DNA of 34,545 nt, from positions 1 to 34,545 of the forward strand of contig CALFLM010000052.1 of the NCBI GenBank assembly GCA_937880075.1. Reading direction: 5' to 3'. Below the pieces are notes generated by a model. That model was not told where the DNA came from. It ran no database searches and saw only the letters and a list, made by a program, of their open reading frames with translations. The DNA comes from an uncultured Romboutsia sp. (GTDB lineage Bacteria > Bacillota > Clostridia > Peptostreptococcales > Peptostreptococcaceae). This document shows, in pieces, positions 25,358-32,992 of the stretch. A program made the translations under genes and the position numbers. How positions within the stretch are numbered: position 1 is the first letter of the stretch; every line of letters begins with the position of its first letter.

Positions 25358-25471
25358 TGAAATGCTTCGCCCACGCAGTGGCTCAAGCAACGGATGTATA
25401 CGTAGCGGTAGCAAGGATATATCGTTGGCGAAATGAAATGTTTAGCCGACACGTCGCTCAAGCAAAGCGAA
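25358..25471. repeat. Comparatively GC-rich repeat island with internal direct and inverted repeats
   Basis: This block is clearly richer in G and C than the surrounding intergenic DNA. The segment 25358-25390 (TGAAATGCTTCGCC to CTCAAGCAA) recurs in diverged form at 25434-25465 (TGAAATGTTTAGCC to CTCAAGCAA). TTCGCCCACG (25366-25375) pairs with CGTTGGCGAA (25423-25432). Open frames of about 60 codons cross it on both strands (including 25309-25497), but neither has a ribosome-binding site, so I take it as a non-coding repeat element. Confidence 0.6.
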
Positions 25472-25742
25472 TTTTTTATTATAAATTAAGAGAATAATAA
25501 GTATGAAGTGTAAAACTTATATAAAATAAAAAATATAAATTATATAATTACTTTAATATTAAAGATATATTGATAAAATAGTATATCACATATACCGAAT
25601 AAAATACAAAATACAATTAAATTTGATATAAAGTTATATACAAAAATATTGGTATATACAATTTTTTTATAGAAAAAAAATGTATAATGGTGTAAAATAT
25701 AATTAAGTATTATATATTAATAAAAATATTAGGAGGGTACAT
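25472..25742 (+). promoter_or_regulatory. AT-rich leader region of the importer lipoprotein gene
   Basis: No gene or known riboswitch is seen. A TATAAT at 25683-25688 preceded directly by TG could serve as a -10 element for the lipoprotein gene, but the -35 region is poor. Confidence 0.3.
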
Positions 25743-26795
25743 ATGAAACTTAAAAAGCTTATAGCCTTAGGTTTAGCTACAGTAATGAGTGCTAGTATGT
25801 TAGTAGGATGTGGGGCTAAACCAGAATCTGATGAACCAACAGCAGATAATGGTGAGAAAGTGTTTAGAGTAGGGATGATAACAGATACAGGTGGAGTAAA
25901 TGATGAATCATTTAACCAATCAGCATGGAAAGGATTCGAAGATGCTCAAGCAAAATTTGGAAAAGATAAATTAGAAATAAAATATTTAGAGTCTAAACAA
26001 GAGGCAGACTACGTTCAAAATATAGATACACTTGCTGATGAAGAGATGGATTTAATAGTAGGTGTTGGATTTAAGTTAGAGCCAGCTATAACAGAGGCTG
26101 CTAAAAACTATCCAGAACAACAATTTGCATTAATAGATGCAGTTTGTGAAGGAGAACAACCAAAAAACGTAACTTCATTATTATTTGAAGATAATGCATC
26201 AGCTTATTTAACAGGATTAATAGCTGGTAAAATGACAGAAACAAACAAAGTTGGATTTATAGGTGGTATGGAATCACCAGTTATAAGTAAGTTTGATTAC
26301 GGATTTAGAGCAGGTGTTAAAGCTTCTAACCCAGATGCAGAAGTAATTGTTCAATATGCAAATAGTTTCACAGATTCAGCTTTAGGAAAAACTATAGCTA
26401 ACCAAATGCATTCAAAAGATGCTGATATAATATTCAGTTGTGCAGGTGCAGTTGGAATAGGTGCGATAGAAGCAGCTAAAGAAAACGGTAAAAAAGCTAT
26501 AGGCGTTGACCAAGATCAAAATTCTTTAGCTCCAGATAACGTAATAACTTCAGCTATGAAAAACATAGATGTTACAGTATTAGAATTATTATCTAATCTG
26601 GTTGAAGGAAAATATAAAGGTGGAGAAATAATAGTTAATACATTATCTATGAATGGTGTTGGTATAGCTCCAACAAGTAATAAGAATGTTCCGCCAGATG
26701 TATTAGAATATGTTACTAAAGAAGCTGAAAAAGTTAAGTCAGGAGAGATAAAAGTTCCTGCTACTAAAGAAGAATTTGAAGAGTTAAGCAAATAA
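25743..26795 (+). CDS. bmpA: BMP-family nucleoside-binding lipoprotein
   Basis: This is the extracellular substrate-binding part of a nucleoside-type ABC importer. A lipoprotein signal (MKLKKLIALGLATVMSASM, then LVGC with C23 as the lipidated residue) is followed by a Glu/Asp-rich linker. The binding fold starts FRVGMITDTGGVNDESFNQS and contains GVGFKLEPAI, KVGFIGGMESPVI and AIGVDQDQNSLAP, all characteristic of PnrA/BmpA/NupN-type purine-nucleoside binders. AGGAGGG lies before the ATG. The gene is followed by its own terminator (26811-26842), which would give excess binding protein relative to the membrane parts, a usual arrangement. The exact nucleoside cannot be read from sequence. Confidence 0.92.
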   Translation: MKLKKLIALGLATVMSASMLVGCGAKPESDEPTADNGEKVFRVGMITDTGGVNDESFNQSAWKGFEDAQAKFGKDKLEIKYLESKQEADYVQNIDTLADEEMDLIVGVGFKLEPAITEAAKNYPEQQFALIDAVCEGEQPKNVTSLLFEDNASAYLTGLIAGKMTETNKVGFIGGMESPVISKFDYGFRAGVKASNPDAEVIVQYANSFTDSALGKTIANQMHSKDADIIFSCAGAVGIGAIEAAKENGKKAIGVDQDQNSLAPDNVITSAMKNIDVTVLELLSNLVEGKYKGGEIIVNTLSMNGVGIAPTSNKNVPPDVLEYVTKEAEKVKSGEIKVPATKEEFEELSK

Positions 26796-26810
26796 TAGTA
26801 ACCAATTATA

Positions 26811-26842
26811 AAAAGGCTATCTTAAAGAAGGATAGTCTTTTT
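26811..26842 (+). terminator. Intra-operon terminator between bmpA and nupA
   Basis: AAAAGGCTATC pairs with GATAGTCTTTTT (one G-T pair) around TTAAAGAAG, followed by T residues. Confidence 0.78.
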
Positions 26843-26970
26843 AAATATATTATATATTTGAAATATTTTAATATATTTTGGAAAGAATAATATAAACTAT
26901 ATTAATATTTTATAAAAAATTACTATGATATATAAAAAACAAATTAAAATAAAAAAGCAAAATAAAAAGT

Positions 26971-26999
26971 TTGTCATATTAGTTATACTTTAATAGAAT
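26971..26999 (+). promoter_or_regulatory. SigA-type promoter of nupA
   Basis: TTGTCA (26971-26976) and TAGAAT (26994-26999), each one base from consensus, are 17 bases apart. Start of transcription would be near 27006, about 45 bases before the nupA ATG. It makes the ATPase and permease genes independent of the bmpA transcript. Confidence 0.55.
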
Positions 27000-27050
27000 A
27001 AGTATAATAAAAATGATGATAATTTTTAATAAGGAGGATAAGAAAGAGCG

Positions 27051-28619
27051 ATGAATAATAGTAATATCAACTACAGTCAAAAAGTTGTAGAAATGAAAAA
27101 GATAACTAAAAAGTTCGGAAATTTTGTTGCTAATGATAATATAGACTTGACTGTATATAAAGGTGAAGTACATGCTCTTTTAGGGGAGAACGGTGCAGGA
27201 AAATCTACTCTAATGAATATACTATATGGTTTATATCAGCAAACATCTGGAGAAATCTACATTAATGAAAAATTAGTTAATATGGATAATCCTAATGTTG
27301 CGATAACAAATGGAATCGGTATGGTTCATCAGCACTTTATGCTAGTACAACCTTTCACTGTAGCACAAAACATAATATTAGGAGTAGAGCCTACAAAAGG
27401 TCTAGGTTTAATTGATATAAACAAAGCTATCGAAGATGTTAAAGCTATCTCAGAAAAATACGGATTATATGTTGACCCTAATGCAAAAATAGAAGATATA
27501 AGTGTTGGTATGCAACAAAGAGTAGAAATACTAAAAGCTTTATATAGAGGAGCTGAAATATTAATACTAGATGAGCCTACTGCAGTTCTTACTCCACAAG
27601 AAATACAAGAACTTATACAAATTATAAGAAATTTAACTAAAGAAGGTAAATCTGTAATAATAATAACTCATAAATTAAAAGAAATAAAGGCAGCTGCGGA
27701 TAATTGCACAATAATTAGAAGAGGTAAGTACATAGACACTGTGAAGGTATCTGAGACAACTGAAGATGAATTAGCAGCAATGATGGTTGGTAGAGAAGTT
27801 AATTTTAAAGTTGACAAAAAAGAAGCAAAGCCTACATCAAATGTATTAGAAATAAAAGATTTACTAGTAAAAGATAGTAGAAAAGTATCTATAGTAGATG
27901 GACTATCACTAGAAGTTAAGGCTGGAGAAATACTAGGGATTGCAGGTATAGATGGAAATGGACAATCAGAACTAGTAGAGGTATTAACTGGTCTTAGAAA
28001 AGCAGAAAGTGGAAGTATAAAAGTAAATTCAAAGGAATTACTTAACAAAAAACCAAAAGAAATATTTGATAATGGAATAAAAAATATACCAGAAGATAGA
28101 CATAAGAGAGGATTAATACTAGATTTTACTGTTGCAGAAAATACAGTTTTACAAAATTATAAAGATCCAAGATTCTCTAAAAATGGAATATTAAATAAAG
28201 ATGCTATAGAAAAGTATGCTGATAAAATAATAGAAAGATTTGACGTAAGACCTACAGATCATACTGTTAAATCAAGAGCTTTATCTGGTGGTAACCAACA
28301 AAAGGTTATAATAGGTAGAGAAGTTGATAATATAGAAATAGCAAGAAAATCTACAGGCAAACCTCAATTACTTATAGCTACTCAACCAACAAGAGGTCTT
28401 GATGTTGGAGCAATAGAATTTGTTCATAAAGCATTAGTAAAGCAAAGGGATGAAGGAAACGCTGTATTATTAGTTTCATTAGAATTAGATGAAATTATGA
28501 ATGTATCAGATAGAATAGCGGTTATATATGAAGGAAAAATAGTAGGAATCGTTGATGCAAAAGATGCAGACGAAAATATGTTAGGTTTAATGATGGCGGG
28601 AGGTGAAGATAATGAGTAG
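27051..28619 (+). CDS. nupA: Nucleoside ABC importer, double ATPase
   Basis: The 522-residue protein has two ABC domains, as in the ribose/nucleoside importer group. In the first, Walker A is GENGAGKST (45-53), the signature is the variant ISVGMQQRVE and Walker B is LILDEPTAVLT. The second domain (from about 265) has a degenerate P-loop, GIAGIDGNGQSE, a proper LSGGNQQK signature and LLIATQPTRGLD, so one of the two ATP sites is probably weak, as is usual for the family. A GGAGG site precedes the ATG. The stop overlaps the next start by 8 bases, indicating coupled translation with the permease. Confidence 0.93.
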   Translation: MNNSNINYSQKVVEMKKITKKFGNFVANDNIDLTVYKGEVHALLGENGAGKSTLMNILYGLYQQTSGEIYINEKLVNMDNPNVAITNGIGMVHQHFMLVQPFTVAQNIILGVEPTKGLGLIDINKAIEDVKAISEKYGLYVDPNAKIEDISVGMQQRVEILKALYRGAEILILDEPTAVLTPQEIQELIQIIRNLTKEGKSVIIITHKLKEIKAAADNCTIIRRGKYIDTVKVSETTEDELAAMMVGREVNFKVDKKEAKPTSNVLEIKDLLVKDSRKVSIVDGLSLEVKAGEILGIAGIDGNGQSELVEVLTGLRKAESGSIKVNSKELLNKKPKEIFDNGIKNIPEDRHKRGLILDFTVAENTVLQNYKDPRFSKNGILNKDAIEKYADKIIERFDVRPTDHTVKSRALSGGNQQKVIIGREVDNIEIARKSTGKPQLLIATQPTRGLDVGAIEFVHKALVKQRDEGNAVLLVSLELDEIMNVSDRIAVIYEGKIVGIVDAKDADENMLGLMMAGGEDNE

Positions 28620-29703
28620 TAAGTCAAGCAAAAAGAAAGTTTCTTTAGTCGATAATACTATTTTATTCTCCTTAATATCAATAGTTTTAGGTTTATTAGT
28701 TGGAGCGATAGCATTATTAATAGCAGGAAGAGACCCTATACAAGCATACTCAGCAATGATAGAGGGTATATTTGGCAAACCTAAGTATATTGCATGGGTT
28801 ATAATAAGATCAACACCACTTATATTAACTGGTTTATCTATTGCATTTGCATTTAAAACAGGTTTATTTAATATAGGAGCAGAAGGTCAGTTTATAATAG
28901 GAGCTTTAGTTGCAACTATGGTTGGTTCTGCAATACAATTACCTGCAATAATACATATACCAATTACTCTTTTAATGGCTTGTTTAGGAGGAGTTATATG
29001 GGGTGGATTTGCAGGATGGTTAAAATCTAAATTTGGAATAAATGAAGTTATCGCAACTATAATGCTTAACTGGATAGCATTTTATTTAAGCAATTTTGCA
29101 ATAAAAAATACATGGTTAGCTAAACCAAACAGTGAATCATCTATTAGTATACATGATTCAGCAAGTATCGGTATAAACTGGTTAACTGATTTAGTAGGAC
29201 CAGCTACTAAGGTTAACTGGGGTATAGTTATATCAATAATATTTGTTTTAGCAATAGCGTTTATATTATTTAAAACTACTCTAGGATTCGAATTAAGAGG
29301 AGTTGGACACAATAAGTTTGGAGCAGAATATGGTGGAATAGATGTTAATAAATCTATATTAAAATCTATGGCTATAGCAGGTATGCTTTCAGCGGCAGCA
29401 GGAGCGATACAAGTAATGGGTGTTTCTCAAAATATTACTATATTAGCAGCTCCAGAAGGATATGGATTTGATGGTATAGCTGTTGCATTAATAGCAAACA
29501 GTAATCCTATAGGAGTTATATTCTCAGGATTACTATTTGGAGCATTTAAATACGGTGGAACTAAGATGCAAGCTGTAGGAGCTCCTTCTGAAGTAGTAAA
29601 TATAGTTATAGGTTCTATAGTATACTTCATAGCTTTAAGCAGTGTATTAAGAATGCTATATATAAAATTTAGAGAGAATAAAAATAAAGGGGGGAATGCA
29701 TAA
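28612..29703 (+). CDS. nupB: Nucleoside ABC importer, permease 1
   Basis: This BPD_transp_2-family permease has about 363 residues and eight to ten membrane spans. Typical blocks are FNIGAEGQFIIGAL, NEVIATIMLNWIAFYLSNF and VGHNKFGAEYGGIDVN. I chose ATG at 28612, because GGGAGGTG (28598-28605) is at correct distance, over the GTG at 28603 that lies in that site. It overlaps the end of nupA by 8 bases and its TAA shares a base with the ATG of the second permease, so the three genes are one translationally coupled unit. Confidence 0.92.
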   Translation: MSSKSSKKKVSLVDNTILFSLISIVLGLLVGAIALLIAGRDPIQAYSAMIEGIFGKPKYIAWVIIRSTPLILTGLSIAFAFKTGLFNIGAEGQFIIGALVATMVGSAIQLPAIIHIPITLLMACLGGVIWGGFAGWLKSKFGINEVIATIMLNWIAFYLSNFAIKNTWLAKPNSESSISIHDSASIGINWLTDLVGPATKVNWGIVISIIFVLAIAFILFKTTLGFELRGVGHNKFGAEYGGIDVNKSILKSMAIAGMLSAAAGAIQVMGVSQNITILAAPEGYGFDGIAVALIANSNPIGVIFSGLLFGAFKYGGTKMQAVGAPSEVVNIVIGSIVYFIALSSVLRMLYIKFRENKNKGGNA

Positions 29704-30638
29704 TGCAAGATATAGCTTTAATTATTAGTACTACTTTAATGTACTCTACACCCCTTATATTTGCGGCATTAGGTGGAGTATTTTCAGAGAACTCAGGTAT
29801 AGTTAATATAGGTATAGAAGGTATGATGACTATAGGTGCTTTTGCAGGTGCTGCTGCAGGATATATGCTAGGTAATCCATGGTTAGCATTTATAATAGGT
29901 GGTTTAGCTGGAGGTTTATTTGCTTTAATTCATGCATTAGCAACTGTAACTTTTAATGCAGACCATACTATATCAGGGGTTGCAATAAATCTATTAGCTC
30001 CTGGTGTTGCATTATTTGCATCTAAAATAATGTTTGACGGTGCAACTATGACACCAACAATACCAATGGAACAAAAAATACCAAGACCATTAAATGGATT
30101 GTTCCCATCAGGAAGTATATTAGATACAATATTTAATGCATATGCTACAGTTTTCTTAGCATTTATATTAGTTGCTGTTGCATGGTATGTATTATATAAA
30201 ACTAAATTTGGACTTAGAATAAGAGCCGTTGGAGAACATCCAGGTGCAGCAGATACATTAGGAATAAGTGTTGCAAAAACTAGATATATAGCTGTTATAA
30301 TATCAGGTATATTAGCAGGGTTAGGTGGAGCATCAATGAGTTTAGCTGTTGTTTCTTCATTTAGACCTACATTAATATCAGGACAAGGGTATATAGCTAT
30401 AGCTGCTGTAATCTTTGGTAAATGGAGACCACAATGGGCGATGGTTGCATGTTTACTGTTTGGTTTTTCAACAGCGTTATCTGTATACTTTGGAAACCCA
30501 GAATTACCATTTAGCATAAATGAAAATTTATTATCAATGATACCTTATATAATGACATTAGTAGTATTAGTACTATTTGTTATGAGTTCTAAGGCTCCAG
30601 CAGCACTTGGAAATCCATATAAAAAAGGTGAAAGATAA
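29703..30638 (+). CDS. nupC: Nucleoside ABC importer, permease 2
   Basis: The 311-residue second BPD_transp_2 permease contains VNIGIEGMMTIGAFAGAAAG, NADHTISGVAINLLAPG and RIRAVGEHPGAADTLGISV, family blocks of nucleoside-importer permeases. About eight membrane spans are expected. The GGGGGG ribosome-binding site is inside the end of the first permease gene, and the start overlaps that gene's stop by one base. It ends the operon at the hairpin 30639-30668. Confidence 0.92.
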   Translation: MQDIALIISTTLMYSTPLIFAALGGVFSENSGIVNIGIEGMMTIGAFAGAAAGYMLGNPWLAFIIGGLAGGLFALIHALATVTFNADHTISGVAINLLAPGVALFASKIMFDGATMTPTIPMEQKIPRPLNGLFPSGSILDTIFNAYATVFLAFILVAVAWYVLYKTKFGLRIRAVGEHPGAADTLGISVAKTRYIAVIISGILAGLGGASMSLAVVSSFRPTLISGQGYIAIAAVIFGKWRPQWAMVACLLFGFSTALSVYFGNPELPFSINENLLSMIPYIMTLVVLVLFVMSSKAPAALGNPYKKGER

Positions 30639-30668
30639 AAAATGATAGCTTTAAGCTATCATTTTTTT
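30639..30668 (+). terminator. Terminator of the nucleoside importer operon
   Basis: AAAATGATAGCTT and AAGCTATCATTTT form a tight hairpin followed by T residues, immediately after the stop codon. Confidence 0.88.
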
Positions 30669-30728
30669 ATACACTTTTTAGGTGTTGCACTTAATATGAT
30701 AATTCATCACATATTAAAATATTATAAT

Positions 30729-30841
30729 ATATATGTTCTAATAATAATTCTACATTATAAAATAATTTTATTGTTTATTGTATTTTGAACAATAAACAAT
30801 AATAACTTTACCTAATGAAGTGTTTTAATTAAAACATATAT
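30729..30841 (-). repeat. MITE-like dispersed repeat, copy 3 (complete)
   Basis: Read on the minus strand, it starts ATATATGTTTTAATTAAAAC and ends ATTATTAGAACATATAT, so the two ends are imperfect inverted repeats (ATATATGTT, any base, TAAT). The centre has TTATTGTTTATTGT, a 7-base loop and ACAATAAACAATAA, a perfect 14-bp stem. Total size is about 113 bp with no coding capacity. Confidence 0.85.
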
Positions 30842-31139
30842 ATATAAAATATATAAGTAATAATTAAATTTATTAAAAATATAAACATTATAGTTAAAAT
30901 TAAAATACATATAAAGTTTCATATACTATGCTTGGTATTGTTTATGAAGAGGAATTCATGAATAGAGAGATTGATTAAGTTTAGTTTTTTAGATTGTATA
31001 CTGAGATGATAATTAAATGTAAGGTAATGACATTCAGTGTCGTTCATAAAATGAATTAAAATTTAATATGGAGAAATAATAAAAGTAGAAGAATTTTATT
31101 TTTAGGTACTTTGACTAGATATTAGAAGGGAGTGAGAAA
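30842..31139 (+). other. Gene-free leader region upstream of ytxC
   Basis: No open frame with start signals was found. A small stem AATGACA with TGTCGTT (about 31027-31045) is the only clear structure. GAAGGGAG near 31126-31133 is the ytxC ribosome-binding site. The ytxC promoter must be here but no convincing pair of boxes stands out. Confidence 0.4.
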
Positions 31140-31940
31140 ATGACAAATAAAGATATTTATTTAAGTTTAAACAGACAAGATGAAATATCTGTTAAAAAGT
31201 TATTAACCAACCACAAACTTGAAAAAGAATATATGTACAATAATGATTGTATAGAGGTAGTACTAAAAAATAATAGTAAAGATAAAATACATAATGAAGA
31301 AATTGTAGATGAAATTGCTGATTTGATAATTGATATAATGAAAAATAAACTTCTTAGAAAACATGTAATAAAAAAATATAATTCTGAATCTAGTGAAGAA
31401 GCTCAAAAGATATATATGTGTGCATTAAATATATTTAAAGAGAAAGAGTTTATAATAAAGCAATCTTTACATGAAAAAATATATAATTATATATTAAATG
31501 AAGACTATATAAACATAGAAGGATTTGTAAAATTTAGAATGAAGGAATTTAATAATTATATATCGACTATAGTAGATTTAGCATGGGAAGAGTACTTTAT
31601 AAAAAAAGATCAAGATGAGTTTATTAATGTACTTAAATACTTTGTTGACATTCAGCAAGAAAAATTAAAACTTTTAAGAATACATATAAAAGAAGATAGT
31701 TCATTTATACTTTATGATAAAGATGGTAATAAGATTGATAGTATAAATGATGAAGAAATGATGAATATGGTAATAAAAGAAAATTTGAATTATGAAGATT
31801 TTTTAATGAGTAACATTCTTACATTATGTCCAGGTAAAATAGAAATAATAGATTCCTTGAATAATAATTCTTCTAAAGAAATAATAGAAATAATTAAATC
31901 AATATTTGGTGATAAAGTAATATGTATCAATAGAAACTAA
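31140..31940 (+). CDS. ytxC: YtxC-family sporulation-associated protein
   Basis: The 266-residue soluble protein fits the YtxC-like family: FVKFRMKEFNNYISTIVDLA, then FINVLKYFVDIQQEKLKLLR, and near the end SNILTLCPGKIEII. The family is annotated as putatively sporulation-related; its biochemical role is unknown. In Bacillus subtilis ytxC lies just upstream of thrS, and here it is also close to thrS with one gene between, which supports the assignment. No membrane segment or signal peptide is visible. Confidence 0.85.
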   Translation: MTNKDIYLSLNRQDEISVKKLLTNHKLEKEYMYNNDCIEVVLKNNSKDKIHNEEIVDEIADLIIDIMKNKLLRKHVIKKYNSESSEEAQKIYMCALNIFKEKEFIIKQSLHEKIYNYILNEDYINIEGFVKFRMKEFNNYISTIVDLAWEEYFIKKDQDEFINVLKYFVDIQQEKLKLLRIHIKEDSSFILYDKDGNKIDSINDEEMMNMVIKENLNYEDFLMSNILTLCPGKIEIIDSLNNNSSKEIIEIIKSIFGDKVICINRN

Positions 31941-32053
31941 ATTCATGCTAATTTTACTTATTATAAAGATATAGTTAAAAAAGTTACCTTTTTAGTGTTA
32001 TATTATATTTATAATTAATTATAATTTAATATGGAATAAAAGGAGAATTTAGC

Positions 32054-32656
32054 ATGAATAATATAATTAGGATATTAATCTTAGCTGTTATAGGAGGGTT
32101 AATAGGGTATATAACGAATGTAATAGCTATAAAATTAATATTTAGGCCAATAAATCCAATAAAAATACCAATACTTAATATAGATATAATTGGGATGATA
32201 CCAAAGAGAAAAGCAGAAATTGCTACTAATATAGGAAAGGTAGTGGAAGATCAATTTATATCTGTTGATGAAATAACAGATAATATAATAACAGATCAAG
32301 ATAAACAAAACATAATTGATTACATAAAAGTAAGAGTAAAGTTAATACTTAATGAAAAGATGACGCTTATTCCTAGCACAATAAGAAACTTAGTTCAAAA
32401 TTATGTTTCTGAAATAATCGAAGATGAAATAAGAGAAGGAATAGATGAATTATCTGAAGAAATAATAAATAAAGCAAATAGTCGTATAAATATAAAAGAA
32501 ATAGTAGAAAATAAAATTAATGAATTAGATTTATATGAATTGGAAACGATAATATTACAAATTGTAAAACATGAATTAAGAAATATTGAAATATTAGGAC
32601 TTATCTTAGGTTTTTTTATAGGGATAGTTCAAGGAATAATAACAATATTTATATAA
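32054..32656 (+). CDS. Short DUF445-family membrane protein
   Basis: The 200-residue protein starts with a hydrophobic stretch IIRILILAVIGGLIGYITNV, continues AIKLIFRPINP and IGMIPKRKAEIATNIGKVVE, which are DUF445 hallmarks, and ends with a second span (about 180-200, LGLILGFFIGIVQGIITIF). Between them lies a charged helical region. Homologues such as YheB are about twice as long; this short form keeps the two membrane ends and one helical repeat. Function is not known. AAAAGGAG precedes the ATG. It lies upstream of the thrS T-box leader, not downstream, so is not controlled by it. Confidence 0.8.
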   Translation: MNNIIRILILAVIGGLIGYITNVIAIKLIFRPINPIKIPILNIDIIGMIPKRKAEIATNIGKVVEDQFISVDEITDNIITDQDKQNIIDYIKVRVKLILNEKMTLIPSTIRNLVQNYVSEIIEDEIREGIDELSEEIINKANSRINIKEIVENKINELDLYELETIILQIVKHELRNIEILGLILGFFIGIVQGIITIFI

Positions 32657-32714
32657 AATATTGTTATTGATACTAAATTAAGTATTTGATATAATTTAAA
32701 TATAATAACTAAAA

Positions 32715-32962
32715 AATAGCAATGAAAAGGAAGAGTAAAATAGAAACAATTAAACAGAGAGGATAAGTCATAGGCTGGAAGCTTATCTTAATATGACTAT
32801 TTGAAAACTACCTTGGAGCTGAACTTATTAACATTTGTAAAATGTGAAAGTGTTCGGGTGACAACCTTATAGTCATCAAGAGGAAGTGCTTAAATACTTC
32901 AACTTGGGTGGAACCGCGAATTAATACTCGTCCCAATATATTTATTTGGGATGAGTTTTTTA
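32715..32962 (+). promoter_or_regulatory. T-box riboswitch (tRNA-Thr) controlling thrS
   Basis: The leader has the canonical T-box sequence GGGTGGAACCGCG at 32906-32918, in which TGGA (32909-32912) would pair with the acceptor end of uncharged tRNA. Upstream, the stem I region contains AGAGAGGATAAG (about 32756) and GAAAACTACC, where ACC (32810-32812) or ACT (32808-32810) is a candidate Thr specifier. Uncharged tRNA-Thr would stabilise the antiterminator and permit thrS expression; otherwise the terminator at 32926-32962 forms. The thrS gene directly downstream confirms the amino acid. Confidence 0.93.
32926..32962 (+). terminator. T-box-controlled terminator
   Basis: ACTCGTCCCA pairs with TGGGATGAGT (one G-T pair) followed by TTTTTT. 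The left arm lies just after the T-box sequence and would be shared with the antiterminator fold. Confidence 0.9.
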
Positions 32963-32992
32963 TTATAAAAAATTAATTAAGGAGGAAATAAA

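Noticed and set aside
25279..25497. Open frames of about 60 codons on both strands over the GC-rich island.
   Set aside because: They overlap one another, have no ribosome-binding sites, and the DNA is built of direct and inverted repeats, so coding is unlikely.
25500..25742. A purine riboswitch ahead of the nucleoside importer.
   Set aside because: The conserved core elements of purine or other known riboswitches were not found; the region is plain AT-rich DNA.
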